From Actinobacteria bacterium Ga0077541 (GTDB lineage: Bacteria > Actinomycetota > Thermoleophilia > Miltoncostaeales > Miltoncostaeaceae): DNA of 47,857 bases. The stretch lies in the NCBI GenBank assembly GCA_001464995.1, contig LNEQ01000205.1, positions 1-47,857 of the forward strand, given 5' to 3'. Of the stretch, positions 35,366 through 44,400 are shown in pieces. The notes beneath the pieces are model-generated. The model made no database searches and was not told where the DNA came from. It saw only the letters and a program-made list of their open reading frames with translations. Positions within the stretch are counted from its first letter, which is position 1. Each line of letters begins with the position of its first letter. The position numbers were made by a program, and so were the translations under genes.

Positions 35366-36303
35366 GGGACCCCGCCGGCGAGCACCAGCCGGCGGATCTG
35401 CTCCTCGCCCGTGACGACCCGCGCCTCGGCGCGCCGTCCGGCGCCGTCCTCGCGCGCCACCAGGCGCTGGCAGACCACCGCACGCACGCACGAGGCGAGC
35501 GCCGTACGCACGGCCCGCCGGCGCGGGGAGGCCGCGGCCGCGACCAGGCGCTCGATCGCCTCCGAGGGGTCGGCGGTGCTCACGGCCGCGATCACCAGGA
35601 CGCCATCGGCGGCCGCATCGAGTGCCACGTCGATCGCGCGCGGGTCGTCGAGGGAGCCCACCATCACGACGTCGGGGTCGTGGCGCAGCACCCGCCCGAG
35701 GCCGTCGGCGACCGAGGCGGTGTCGAGGCCGACCTCACGCTGGTTGATCGCGCAGGTGCGGTCGGCGTGGAGCACCTCGATCGGGTCCTCGATCGTGATC
35801 ACGCTGCGCGGAGGCCCGTCGTTCATGCGGTCGATGAGCGCCGCGATCGTGGTGGTGACGCCCGAGCCCGCGGGCCCACCGACCAGCACCAGGCCGTGCG
35901 GCGCGCCGGCCAGCGCTCCGACCTCGGCGGGAAGCCCGAGGTCGTCGAGCCGCGGCACCGCGAAGGGCACCGGGCGCAGGATGAGGGTGACCGACCCGCG
36001 CTGCCGGTAGGCGTTGACCCGGAAGCGCCCGACGCCGGGCAGCGCGGCGGTGAAGTCGACCTCGCCGCGCGACTCGAACTCGAACTGGCGGGCCGAGTGG
36101 GGCAGTCCGGCGAGCATGCTCGCGAGGTGGCCCTCGGCCTGGACGGGCGTGAGGCGGCCGAGCCCGGGGATCCGCTCCAGCACGCCGTGGACGCGCATCA
36201 GGGGCTCCGACGGCACCTTGAGGTGCACGTCGCTCGCCCCGCGCTCGACGGCCTGGCGCAGGAGGACCTCGAGGATCTCGGCGGGTGAGTCCACACCGCC
36301 CAC
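35275..36303 (-). CDS. PilT/PilB-like secretion ATPase with degenerate nucleotide-binding motifs
   Basis: This 342-residue protein is clearly a PilT homologue: GASDVHLKVPSEPLMRVHG, TIEDPIEVLH and INQREVGLDT. Its key residues are altered. Walker A reads GGPAGSGVT, with Val149 in place of the Lys. The Walker B region reads VVMVGSLDD instead of VGEMRD, so the Glu is Ser217. The His box is AVSTADP without its His. It is therefore probably a pseudo-ATPase or a regulatory paralogue. No other type IV pilus gene is in the window. It begins with GTG 36303 and overlaps accA at its 3' end. Confidence 0.88.
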   Translation of the reverse strand: MGGVDSPAEILEVLLRQAVERGASDVHLKVPSEPLMRVHGVLERIPGLGRLTPVQAEGHLASMLAGLPHSARQFEFESRGEVDFTAALPGVGRFRVNAYRQRGSVTLILRPVPFAVPRLDDLGLPAEVGALAGAPHGLVLVGGPAGSGVTTTIAALIDRMNDGPPRSVITIEDPIEVLHADRTCAINQREVGLDTASVADGLGRVLRHDPDVVMVGSLDDPRAIDVALDAAADGVLVIAAVSTADPSEAIERLVAAAASPRRRAVRTALASCVRAVVCQRLVAREDGAGRRAEARVVTGEEQIRRLVLAGGVPYAAEPPPFEADAGSTPDAMAVGSATATSR

Positions 36304-36373
36304 CTCGGCAGGCGCGGGGGTGTTCCTGAGCGCCGGTCAGTTGAGGCCGCCGCGATGCCGATGAAGGGGGTGG

Positions 36374-37477
36374 ATGACGACCGCCGCCGAGAGGCCCACC
36401 GTCCTGGTGGCCGACGACTCCGTGTTCGCGCGCCGGTGGGCCGAGCGCCTGCTCACCGACGCCGGCCACGTGGTGGCGAGCGTCTCCGGGGGCCACGAGG
36501 CCTACGCCCTCGCGCGCGCCTCCTCCCCCGACGTGCTGATCGCCGAGGAGGCGATCCCCGGCCTGTCCGGCCGCGAGCTGCTGCGGGCGCTGCGGGCCGG
36601 GCGGCACGAGATGGGCGTCGTCCTGCTCACGGCGTCGTGCGATCCGGGTCTCGAGGCCGACGCGTTGCGGCTGGGGGCGGACCGCTTCCTGCGCAAGCCC
36701 TGCAGCGAGGCCGCGCTGGCGGCGGCCGTCGCCGCGGCGCAGGAGGCCGGCGCCTCCCGGCGCGCCCGCCGCGACCGGGAGACCCGCAACGCCGGCGAGG
36801 TGCGCGAGGCCGGCGAGGTCCAGGGGGCGCTGCTGCCGCCCCTGCCCGTCCTGCCGGGGGGCTGGGCTTTGGGGACCGGCTTCCTGCCCGCCCGCGGCGC
36901 CGGGGGCGACGTCTACGACGTCGTCCTGCGCGATCCGGGGCGCCTCGTGGTCGTGGTGGGCGACGTCAGCGGCAAGGGCGTCGGCGGTGCCCTCCTCGCC
37001 GCGATGTTCCAGACCGCCGTACGGTCGGCCCTCGGGCGCGGCGACGGCCCCGCCGAGGCGCTCGGCGCGGCGGGGGGCCTGCTGTTCGACGGGCTCACGC
37101 GGGCCGGGCGCTTCCTCACGGCCGTCGTCGTTGAGATCGACCTGGCGACGGGCCGCATCACCTACGCCGACGCCGGCCACGGCCACCACCTGCTGGTCGA
37201 GGCCGGCGGCGGCGAGCGCGTGCTGCCCGTCGGCGGTCCGCCGATCGGGTTCCTGCCCGACGCCGCCTACGCCGACGGGGCCGAGGGCATCGGCCCGGGC
37301 GAGCGCCTGGCCGCGTTCAGTGACGGCATGGTGGAGGACGGAGGCACGGGCGACCCGGCCGTCGCGCGGTCCCGGCTCTGCGCCCGGCTGGCCGCCGGGG
37401 CGGACCCCGGCGAGCTCGTGCGCGCGGCCTCCGGCTCGGACGACCGCACCCTCCTCGTGGTCGGCAGGGGCGCATGA
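36374..37477 (+). CDS. Response regulator-PP2C serine phosphatase (RsbU-like)
   Basis: This 367-residue protein has a receiver domain (1-125) with VADDS and Lys108 (LRKPC) conserved, but Glu58 (LIAEEAIPG) in the place of the phosphorylated Asp. The SpoIIE/RsbU-type PP2C domain (about 150-365) keeps its metal ligands in GGDVYDVV, GDVSGKGVGGAL, DAGHGHHLL and FSDGMVED. It would dephosphorylate a STAS antagonist, and the STAS domain is encoded in the next gene (4-nt overlap). The Glu may make the domain constitutively active. Confidence 0.88.
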   Translation: MTTAAERPTVLVADDSVFARRWAERLLTDAGHVVASVSGGHEAYALARASSPDVLIAEEAIPGLSGRELLRALRAGRHEMGVVLLTASCDPGLEADALRLGADRFLRKPCSEAALAAAVAAAQEAGASRRARRDRETRNAGEVREAGEVQGALLPPLPVLPGGWALGTGFLPARGAGGDVYDVVLRDPGRLVVVVGDVSGKGVGGALLAAMFQTAVRSALGRGDGPAEALGAAGGLLFDGLTRAGRFLTAVVVEIDLATGRITYADAGHGHHLLVEAGGGERVLPVGGPPIGFLPDAAYADGAEGIGPGERLAAFSDGMVEDGGTGDPAVARSRLCARLAAGADPGELVRAASGSDDRTLLVVGRGA

Positions 37478-38172
37478 ACGGCGAGCGCGTGCTCGATCTG
37501 ACGCCCGATGCGGACGGGGCCCGGGCGGCGGCGGAGGTGGCGCGGTCGATGGTGGAGGACGCCGATCCCGAGGGCGCGTTCGCCTGCGAGCTCTCGGTGG
37601 CCGAGGCCTGCGAGAACGTGGTCGAGCACTCCTCCTCGGGGCGTCTGCGCGTGGTGATCCGCCGCACCGGCGCGCGGTTCAGCGCGGCCGTGTGCGACCG
37701 CGGCGAGCCCTTCCTGCCGGGTGCGTCCCCGGGCATGCCGCGGCCCGAGGCCCGTCGCGGTCGCGGCATCGCCCTGATGACCGAGTGCATGGACCGCGTG
37801 CGGGTGGTGCGCGTCGACGGGGAGAACCGCCTGCTGATGGCGCGTCGCCTCGACGCGCCCTCGGGCCCGGTCGCGCTGGAGGGCAGGCTCGACCTCGGGG
37901 CGACGGCCGCGGTCCACCGGCGGGTGTCGGCCGCGCTGGCCGCGTGCGGCGGGTCGCTGGTGCTCGACCTCGGCGCGGTGGAGTTCATCGACTCGTCCGG
38001 GCTCGCCGTGCTCGCCGACCTGCACCGGGAGGCCGGCAGCCTCGGCGGCCGGCTGGCGATCGTGGCGCCCGAGGGCCCCGCCCGACGCATCTTCGCCCTC
38101 ACGCGCACCGAGCGCTGGTTCACCCTCGTCGCGACCCGCGAGGAGGGCCTCGCCGCGATCGCTCCGGGCTAG
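37474..38172 (+). CDS. Anti-sigma-factor-type kinase fused to a STAS antagonist domain
   Basis: This 232-residue protein joins an RsbW/SpoIIAB-like GHKL domain (about 1-127; N-box SVAEACENVVEHS, VCDRGEPF, GRGIALMTECMD) to a STAS domain (about 132-232). The STAS domain keeps the phosphorylation box FIDSSGLAVL at residues 173-176. Kinase and substrate are usually separate proteins, so here they are covalently linked. The PP2C phosphatase gene directly upstream supplies the third part of the switch. No sigma factor is adjacent. The stop shares the palindrome CTAG with the convergent DJ-1 gene. Confidence 0.85.
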   Translation: MNGERVLDLTPDADGARAAAEVARSMVEDADPEGAFACELSVAEACENVVEHSSSGRLRVVIRRTGARFSAAVCDRGEPFLPGASPGMPRPEARRGRGIALMTECMDRVRVVRVDGENRLLMARRLDAPSGPVALEGRLDLGATAAVHRRVSAALAACGGSLVLDLGAVEFIDSSGLAVLADLHREAGSLGGRLAIVAPEGPARRIFALTRTERWFTLVATREEGLAAIAPG

Positions 38173-38693
38173 GCCGCGGCCTCCACGAAGGCCGCGACCA
38201 GCTCGCGCGTGAAGTCGGGGATGTCGGCGACCACGCGGCCCCAGACGAGCGTGCCGTCGCGGAACGCCGCCTCGTCCACCCACTCCGCGCCGGCGTTGAC
38301 CAGGTCGTCCTTGATGCCGAGGGAGCCGGTCGCGCGGTCGCCGACGATGCCCGCCGAGATGGCGACGCTGCCGGCGTGGCAGATGATCCCGATCGGCAGG
38401 CCCCGCGCGTGGACGGCGCGCACCAGCGCGAGGATCGCGGGATCGCGGCGCATCTTGTCGGGCGCCCATCCGCCGGGGATGACCAGCCCGTCGAGCCGCG
38501 CGGCGTCCACCGCGTCGGCGGTGACCTCCGCCTGCACCCTCAGGCCGCCCTTGCCCCGGTGCGGCTCGGTGTCCGAGCCCACGCTGATCACGGTGGCGCC
38601 CTCCTCCTGGAGGCGCATCACCGGCACCCAGTACTCCAGGTCCTCGACGCCGTCGGCGACGAGGACCGCGTATGTCCGACCGGAGAGCCGCAC
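38169..38693 (-). CDS. DJ-1/PfpI-family protein
   Basis: This 174-residue protein of the class I glutamine-amidotransferase-like superfamily has the family Glu region (VADGVEDLEYWVPV), LDGLVIPGGWAPD and the nucleophile Cys in IGIICHAGSVAISAG. Activity in such proteins ranges from glyoxalase or deglycase to peptidase, and cannot be told here. It starts with GTG 38693 and ends in a CTAG shared with the preceding convergent gene. Confidence 0.9.
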   Translation of the reverse strand: MRLSGRTYAVLVADGVEDLEYWVPVMRLQEEGATVISVGSDTEPHRGKGGLRVQAEVTADAVDAARLDGLVIPGGWAPDKMRRDPAILALVRAVHARGLPIGIICHAGSVAISAGIVGDRATGSLGIKDDLVNAGAEWVDEAAFRDGTLVWGRVVADIPDFTRELVAAFVEAAA

Positions 38694-38749
38694 GGGCCCA
38701 CTCTAGACCCGTGCGGCGATCGCGGCCCTGCGGTACCCCCGTCAGCCGA

Positions 38750-39013
38750 TCAGGCGGAGGCCTCGGCGCGTGCGCGCTCGTCCGCGGGTGATCCCTCGGG
38801 TCCGTTGAGGATCTGCGACAGGCGCAGCGCCCCGTTGAGCAGATCGCGATTCGTCTCCGCGCTCTCGGGGATCACGCCGACCGAGGCGGCGAGGTCCCTG
38901 TGCCAGCGCTGCATCTCCGCGCTGGGACGACGGTCGGGGTCGATCCTGACCATGTCGAGCACCAGAGCCATGAAACCGCGAACCGCGGCCCGTGGGTCGG
39001 GTCCTTGAGTCAT
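38750..39013 (-). CDS. Small helical protein of unknown function
   Basis: This 87-residue predicted cytoplasmic protein has three amphipathic helical stretches (FMALVLDMVRI, AEMQRWHRDLAAS, RDLLNGALRLSQIL) and an acidic, Ala-rich tail. No domain was recognised with confidence. ATG 39013 has a strong AAGGAGG upstream, which supports a real gene. Confidence 0.65.
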   Translation of the reverse strand: MTQGPDPRAAVRGFMALVLDMVRIDPDRRPSAEMQRWHRDLAASVGVIPESAETNRDLLNGALRLSQILNGPEGSPADERARAEASA

Positions 39014-39071
39014 ACGCGAGCCTCCTTGCTCGACGTGCTGCCGTACCGGGACGATCCTGTCCCCTACGGAT

Positions 39072-40043
39072 TCAGGTCGGCGGGGCGGGTCCCGACTTGA
39101 GCCCCGGGGCGCCCCGGGGGTCGAGGGCGCGCAGGAGGGGGCCGGGACCGATGCGCACCAGGGTGTGGCGCCCGAGCACCTCTCCGTCGGCCTGCACGGG
39201 GGCCGGCGCGTCGGCGCGCACCACGATCTGCTCCGAGGCCGCGCCGCCCCGCAGGGCGGGCCCGTCCAGCGGCAGGGGGCGCCCGCGCGCCGCCCGGAGC
39301 GCGAGGCCGCCGATCTCGGCCGGCCGGATCCGCGTCAGCGCCACCCAGCCGATGCGCCCGTCGAAGGCGGCGCCCGGGACGAGATCGAGCGGACGCGGCC
39401 CGAGATAGGTGTACGGCGAGCCGCAGGCGGCCAGCACGGCGGCGGCCTCCACCTCCTCGCCCCCGTCGGCCGCCACGCGCAGCCGGGGCTCGCGCGCGGA
39501 GCGCAGCGCCGACACGGCGGCGCCGAGCGCGAAGCCCGCGTGGCGCAGCCGTCGTTTGGTCCGCGGACGCGACTCGATCCACTCCACCGTCGCCGCGTCC
39601 AGGCCGACGCCGGCGTTGATGGTGAAGGTGCGCGGTTCGGCGTCGTCCACCCGGACGGTCCCGAGGGAGGCCTCGCGCACGGCGCCGCGCGCGAGCGCGG
39701 CGACGAGCACCGGCAGGGCCCGGTCGGCCGATGACGGCCATCCGAGGGCCCGGGCGAAGACGTTGGCGTTGCCGCCGGGCATCGGGGCCATCACCACGTC
39801 GCCGCCGGCGAGCGCACCGGCCGCCTCCGCCGCGGTGCCGTCGCCGCCGAAGGTGACGACCACGCGGGCGCCCTCGTCGGCGGCCTGGCGCGCCAGCCTG
39901 CCGGCGTCGCCCGGGCCCTCGGTGGCCAGCGCCCACTCCAGGCCGTGCGGCGCGAGCGCCCGTGCGATCTCGGCGCGGCGGGTCGCGCCGGCGCGCGTCG
40001 CGACCGGGTTGACCACGAGGGCGACCGGGCCGAGGCCGCTCAC
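39072..40043 (-). CDS. Diacylglycerol/lipid kinase family protein
   Basis: This 323-residue protein has the DAGK/YegS catalytic domain: VALVVNPVATRAG, VVTFGGDGTAAEAAGAL with the GGDG nucleotide motif, and APMPGGNANVFARAL. The second domain includes TFTINAGVGLDAATVEWI. It probably phosphorylates a lipid or sphingoid-like substrate. GTG 40043 overlaps the stop of the alpha/beta hydrolase gene by 4 nt. Confidence 0.9.
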   Translation of the reverse strand: MSGLGPVALVVNPVATRAGATRRAEIARALAPHGLEWALATEGPGDAGRLARQAADEGARVVVTFGGDGTAAEAAGALAGGDVVMAPMPGGNANVFARALGWPSSADRALPVLVAALARGAVREASLGTVRVDDAEPRTFTINAGVGLDAATVEWIESRPRTKRRLRHAGFALGAAVSALRSAREPRLRVAADGGEEVEAAAVLAACGSPYTYLGPRPLDLVPGAAFDGRIGWVALTRIRPAEIGGLALRAARGRPLPLDGPALRGGAASEQIVVRADAPAPVQADGEVLGRHTLVRIGPGPLLRALDPRGAPGLKSGPAPPT

Positions 40044-40747
40044 ATCCCCTCCAGGGTCAGCTCGAGGCGCGCCAGGTGGGCCGCGATCAGCTGGGTCACC
40101 GTCATGTCGAACTCGGCCATCGGCATGTGACGCGCGCCCGGGACCACGACCATCGCGCTCTGGGGCAGCTCCCGCGCGAGCTCCTCCGACATCCAGGGCG
40201 GCGTGAACGGGTCGTCCGATCCGGCGATCACGAGGGCCGGCGCGCGCACCCCGGCGAGGCGGCCGCGGAGCTCGACGCTCCGGCACGCCGCATAGTCGGC
40301 GGCGAGGGTCGCGGGGCCGCAGGCGTCGAGGGCCGCACGCGCATGGCCCGCCATGGGGGAGGCCGGGTCGGCGAAGGAGCCCGCCACCAGGCGCTCCGCC
40401 TCCGAGGCGAAGTCGTCCCGCGCCCGGAGCAGCGCAGCCTCGGGCACCGGCAGCCGGGCGCCGCTCGCCACCACCACCAGCCCGTCCACGAGCTCCGGCT
40501 CGCGGAGGGCCACCTCGAGCGCGATCGCACCGCCCAGCGAGTGCCCCACCAGCACCCGGGGCCCGTCGACGGAGGCGATCGCGGCGGCGCACGCCTCGGC
40601 CAGCGCGTCGACGTCGGTCGCGGCCTCGCCGTCGGGGTGCCCGGGCAGGTCGATGGCCAGCGCACCCTCCAGCCGGGCGGTCTGCAGCGCCCAGACCCGG
40701 TGGTCGCCGCCGGAGCCGTGGATGAGGATGGGTCGCGGAACGCTCAC
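40040..40747 (-). CDS. Alpha/beta-fold hydrolase
   Basis: This 235-residue protein opens PILIHGSGGDHRVWALQ (oxyanion-hole HG). The nucleophile elbow is LVGHSLGGAIALEVAL, the acid is in ALVIAGSDDPFTP and the catalytic His in VPGARHMPMAEFD. The substrate is unknown; MhpC-like hydrolase or lipase are options. GTG 40747 faces the HAD gene across a 52-bp divergent spacer. Downstream it is coupled to the lipid kinase. Confidence 0.92.
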   Translation of the reverse strand: MSVPRPILIHGSGGDHRVWALQTARLEGALAIDLPGHPDGEAATDVDALAEACAAAIASVDGPRVLVGHSLGGAIALEVALREPELVDGLVVVASGARLPVPEAALLRARDDFASEAERLVAGSFADPASPMAGHARAALDACGPATLAADYAACRSVELRGRLAGVRAPALVIAGSDDPFTPPWMSEELARELPQSAMVVVPGARHMPMAEFDMTVTQLIAAHLARLELTLEGM

Positions 40748-40786
40748 GGGGCGATCGTAGACGGCGGCCGGAGCGGGCGTCTCTGG

Positions 40787-40792
40787 TAGCCT
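40787..40792 (+). promoter_or_regulatory. Putative leaderless -10 element of the HAD-ileS operon
   Basis: TAGCCT with exactly 7 nt to GTG 40800, in a 52-bp divergent spacer with no Shine-Dalgarno. Confidence 0.5.
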
Positions 40793-40799
40793 CGAAACG

Positions 40800-41459
40800 G
40801 TGGAGACCCTGCTCATCGCCTGCGATTTCGACGGCACGATCACACAGCGCGACACCCTCCACCTGATCGTCGAGGAGTTCGGCACGCGGGGGCTCTGGGA
40901 CACCATCGAGCCGCGTCTGCGATCCGGCGAGGTGACGCTCGAGGAGGCCATGCAGGAGGAGTTCGCCACCGTGCGCGCGACTCCCGACCAGGTGATCGCC
41001 CTGGTGCTGCGCGAGGCCGGGATCCGGCCCGGGCTGGCCGAGCTGGTGCGGTGGTCCCGCGCCGAGGGGCACCGCTTCATCGTGTTCTCCTCGGGCTTCC
41101 GCACGGTCATCCAGGCGGCGCTCGACCACTGGGGCCTCGGCGACCTCGAGGTCGTCAGCCACGAGGCCCTCTTCAGCGGCGAGGGGTGCACCCTGGTCTG
41201 GTCGGACCGGGGCGAGGCGTGCGTCGAGTGCGGCCGGCGCTGCAAGCGCCACGACCTGCGCGGCCGCCTGCGCGGCGAGCGGCTGGTGTACATCGGCGAC
41301 GGGGTCAGCGACCGCTGCGGCGCCGGGATGGCCGACGTCGTGTTCGCGCGCGCCCACCTCGCGCGCGACCTCACCGAGGCCGGGGTCGGCTTCGTCCCCT
41401 TCGAGGACTTCGTCGAGGTGCGCGAGTGGCTGCAGGCCTCCCAGGCGCGGGCCGCATGA
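40800..41459 (+). CDS. HAD-superfamily phosphatase, MtnX/phosphoserine-phosphatase-like
   Basis: This 219-residue protein has the catalytic ACDFDGTITQRDT (Asp9, Asp11), then the motif II region FIVFSSGFRTVI and motif III/IV VYIGDGVSDRCGA. A Cys-rich segment CVECGRRCKRH resembles the cysteine motif in MtnX-like members. It may act in methionine salvage, but no other mtn gene is here. GTG 40800 lies 7 nt behind TAGCCT. The stop overlaps ileS (ATGA). Confidence 0.85.
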   Translation: METLLIACDFDGTITQRDTLHLIVEEFGTRGLWDTIEPRLRSGEVTLEEAMQEEFATVRATPDQVIALVLREAGIRPGLAELVRWSRAEGHRFIVFSSGFRTVIQAALDHWGLGDLEVVSHEALFSGEGCTLVWSDRGEACVECGRRCKRHDLRGRLRGERLVYIGDGVSDRCGAGMADVVFARAHLARDLTEAGVGFVPFEDFVEVREWLQASQARAA

Positions 41460-44400
41460 GCACCGGAACGGCCGGCGGATCCTGGCGCGAGGTGACGCCC
41501 GCCGGGGAGTGGGGCGCGATGGAGGAGCGCGTGCTGGCCTTCTGGCGCGAGCGGGGGATCTTCGCCCGCAGCCTCTCCGAGCGCGCGGCCGCCGAGCCCT
41601 TCGTCTTCTACGAGGGCCCGCCGACCGCCAACGGGCGCCCGGGCTCGCACCACGTGCTCTCGCGCGTGTTCAAGGACATCTTCCCCCGCTTCCAGACGAT
41701 GCGCGGGCGCTTCGTCGACCGCCGCGGCGGCTGGGACTGCCACGGGCTGCCGGTGGAGATCGAGGTCGAGAAGCGCCTCGGCATCTCGGGCAAGCCGCAG
41801 ATCGAGGCCTACGGCATCGCCGAGTTCAATGCGCTGTGCCGCGAGTCGGTGGTCACCTACCTCGACGAGTGGGAGCGGCTCACCGAGCGCATCGGCTTCT
41901 GGATCGACACCGACCGCGCCTACCGCACCATGGACACCGACTACATCGAATCGGTCTGGTGGAGCCTCGCCGAGCTGTACCGCCGCGGCCTGCTCTACCG
42001 GAGCGGCAAGGTGGTGCCCTACTGCCCGCGTTGCGGCACCGCGCTGTCGAGCCACGAGGTCGCCCAGGGCTACCAGGACGTGGACGACCCCTCGGTCTTC
42101 GTCCGCTTCCGGCTCACGGACGCCGACGAGTCGCTGCTGGTGTGGACCACCACGCCCTGGACCCTGCCGGCCAACCAGGCCGCCGCCATCCACCCCGACG
42201 TCACCTACGCCGCCGTCGAGCACGGCGACGAGACCCTGATCGTGGCCGAGCCCCTCGTGACCGCCGTGCTCGGCGAGGGGGCCCGGGCCGTGCGCACCTT
42301 CCCGGGCACCGAGCTGATCGGCCGCGAGTACGTGCCGCCGTTCGGGTACATCCCCGGCGCCCACCGCGTCGTCGACGCCGACTTCGTCACCACCAGCGAC
42401 GGCACCGGCATCGTCCACATCGCCCCCGCCTTCGGCGAGGACGACATGGCGACCGCGCGCCGCCACGACCTCGAGGCCCCGAACCCGGTCGGCCCGGACG
42501 GGCGCTTCACCGACGCGGTCGGCCCGTGGGAGGGCCGCAACGTCAAGGAGGCCGACCCCGACCTGATCGACGACCTCGCCGGCCGCGGGCTGCTGCTGCG
42601 CTCGGAGATCCACCACCACGCCTATCCCCACTGCTGGCGCTGCGGCACGCCGCTGCTCTACTACGCCAAGCCCTCCTGGTACATCCGCACCACCGACGTG
42701 CGCGAGCGGATGCTCGCGCTGAACGCCTCCATCGGCTGGCACCCCGAGCGCGTGCGGGACGGGCGCTTCGGCAAGTGGCTCGAGGGCAACGTCGACTGGG
42801 CCATCTCGCGCGACCGCTACTGGGGCACCCCGCTGCCGCTCTGGCGCTGCGTCGACTGCGACGTCGTGGAGGCGGTCGGCTCCTATGCCGAGCTGCGCGA
42901 GCGCTCCACCACGGCGCTGCCCGACGACTTCGACCCCCACCGGCCCTTCGTGGACGACGTCGTGCTCACGTGCGCGTGCGGCGGGGCGATGCATCGGGAG
43001 CCGGAGGTCATCGACGTCTGGTACGACAGCGGCGCGATGCCGTTCGCCCAGGAGCACCACCCCTTCGCGACCGGTGGCGACCTCACCGGCCGGGTGCCGG
43101 CCGACTTCATCTGCGAGGCGCTCGACCAGACCCGCGGATGGTTCTACTCGCTGCTGGCCGAGAGCACCCTGCTGTTCGACGAGACGGCCTACCGCAACGT
43201 CGTCTGCCTGGGGCTGATCCTCGACGGTGACGGCCAGAAGATGAGCAAGACCAAGGGCAACGTGATCGAGCCCTGGACCGTGCTCGACCGACAGGGCGCC
43301 GACGCCTTCCGCTGGTACCTGCTGACCGCCCAGAGCCCCTGGGACTCGTTCCGCTTCAGCCTCGACGCGGTCGACGACGCGATGCGGCGCTTCCTGCTGA
43401 CCCTCTGGAACACGCACTCGTTCCTCGTCACCTACGCCTCGCTGCCCGACGGCTGGTCGCCGGCCGCCGGCCGCCCCGATCCCTCCGCCCTGCGGCCGAT
43501 CGACCGCTGGATCCTCTCGCGCCTCGACGGCACCACCACCGAGGTCACCGAGCGGCTCGAGGCCTTCGACGCCACCGGCGCCGGGCGTGCGATCGAGTCC
43601 TTCACCGACGACCTCAGCAACTGGTACGTCCGCGCCTCGCGCCGACGCTTCTGGGGCGGTCGCCGCGGCGGCGACGACCCGGACGCCGCCGGGCGCGCCG
43701 ACGCCGACGCCGCCTTCGCGACGCTGCACGAGTGCCTGTCGACCGTGGCCCTGCTGGTCGCGCCCTTCTGCCCGTTCGTGGCCGAGGAGATGCACGGGAC
43801 GCTGGTGGCCGACCACGACCCCGGCGCCGCCGAGAGCGTCCACCTCGCCGCCTGGCCGGTGGCGGGAGGGCGGCGCGACCCCGCCCTCGAGGCCGCGATG
43901 GCCGCTGCCCGCGAGGCCGTGGCGGTCGGACGCGGCGCCCGCGCCGAGGCCAAGCTCAAGGTGCGCCAGCCGCTCGCGGAGGCCGTCGTGGCGTGCCCGG
44001 CCGCGGTCGCCGCCCAGATCGGCACCCTGGTCGACCTCGTCTCGGAGGAGCTCAACGTCCGCTCGGTGCGCTTCGTCACCGATCCGGGCGAGCTGGTGGA
44101 GGTCACCCTCAAGCCGAACTACCGGCGGCTCGGCCCGCGCTTCGGCGCCGGCATGCCCGCGGTGGCCGCCGCCGTCGCCGCCCTGCCGCCGGCCGAGACG
44201 GCCCGCGCCCTCGACGCCGGCGGCACCGTCGAGATCGTCGTCGACGGCGCCCCGGCCGCCCTCGGCTCGGACGACCTCCTGCGCGAGGCGCGTCCGTCCG
44301 AGGGCTACGCCGTCGGCCAGGACGCCGCGCTCGCCGTGGGCCTCGCCACCGAGATCACCCACGAGCTGCGGCTCGAGGCGCTCGCCCGGGAGATCGTCCA

